From: Bolinopsis microptera | Taxonomy: Eukaryota; Ctenophora; Tentaculata; Lobata; Bolinopsidae | DNA length: 64,000 nt | Direction of reading: 5' to 3' | Assembly (NCBI RefSeq): GCF_026151205.1 | Contig: NC_087081.1 | Location: forward strand, 16,294,837 to 16,358,836 | Part shown: positions 63,866-64,000 of the stretch, piece by piece | How positions within the stretch are numbered: the stretch's first letter is position 1 | Layout: the number at the start of each line of letters is the position of its first letter | The notes under the pieces: model-generated | What the model was told of the DNA's origin: nothing | The model's database searches: none | Seen by the model: only the letters and a program-made list of their open reading frames with translations | Position numbers and translations under genes: made by a program

Positions 63866-64000
63866 GTATGTAAGCGAGTATATTGATGTCAATAAGTGCT
63901 CATATGTATGTTTACTGGTTGAAGCATTACCTTTTAGAATTTTAGGACCAATTCTGTAATTTTGAATGGGGAGGTTGATAAAATAGTCGTATATCATTTT
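63866..64000 (+). repeat. Duplicated intron start
   Basis: Matches 51100-51240 with few changes, showing that the duplication unit extends past the exon. It runs off the right edge. Confidence 0.85.

Overview
The window looks like nuclear DNA of an invertebrate animal. It is AT-rich, has spliced genes with metazoan domain architectures (a MAP4K-type kinase; a secreted tectonin/thrombospondin protein) and a short internal TTAGGG telomere-like tract. It is very dense in transposons and tandem repeats, with no bacterial-type operons. I cannot name the species. The retroelement families resemble those of cnidarians, sponges and other marine invertebrates, but that is inference.

Layout. 1-1.83 kb: minisatellites and intron sequence. 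1.83-4.47 kb: a TTAA-flanked Kolobok-like DNA transposon with ~0.4 kb terminal inverted repeats (TIRs). It carries a broken transposase on the minus strand and, divergently, a domain resembling the intracellular zinc 'ballast' domain of P2X7. It sits 10 bp inside an intron of the kinase gene, whose first four coding exons lie at 4.49-6.27 kb (minus strand). 6.8-8.2 kb: LINE reverse transcriptase (RT) split by a G-rich MITE. 8.6-15.0 kb: one retroelement ('R') interrupted by a 2.84-kb non-autonomous transposon and by an ORF1-only 'half-LINE'. 15.2-16.8 kb: a LINE RT remnant. 17.7-23.4 kb: a nearly whole LINE whose ORF1 joins an AlkB-type dioxygenase-like domain to an SGNH-hydrolase-like domain, followed by an endonuclease/RT ORF2.

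23.4-35.6 kb: MITEs with clear target duplications, a second ORF1-only copy, tandem repeats, and tiny GC-rich structured insertions (families A, B, C). 35.8-45.5 kb: a palindromic complex of three related repeat elements (E1-E3), each holding a 152-bp satellite (4, 4 and 11 units) and a MITE. Next come a complete tRNA-derived SINE, a MULE fragment and dispersed repeats.

50.3-64.0 kb: probably one secreted-lectin gene. Signal peptide plus six tectonin repeats, a thrombospondin type-1 exon and a second tectonin exon are all joined in splice phase 1. The ~11.5-kb intron holds a minus-strand LINE, a tandem fold-rich repeat, a 174-codon unassigned ORF between 76-bp direct repeats, a 2.6-kb fold-back element with a 177-bp satellite, and a Penelope-like GIY-YIG fragment.

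Only the kinase and the lectin are supported as host genes, with the 57.4-kb ORF as a candidate. The rest is mobile or repetitive DNA. Several boundaries are exact because flanking target duplications, and in one case an empty site, are visible.
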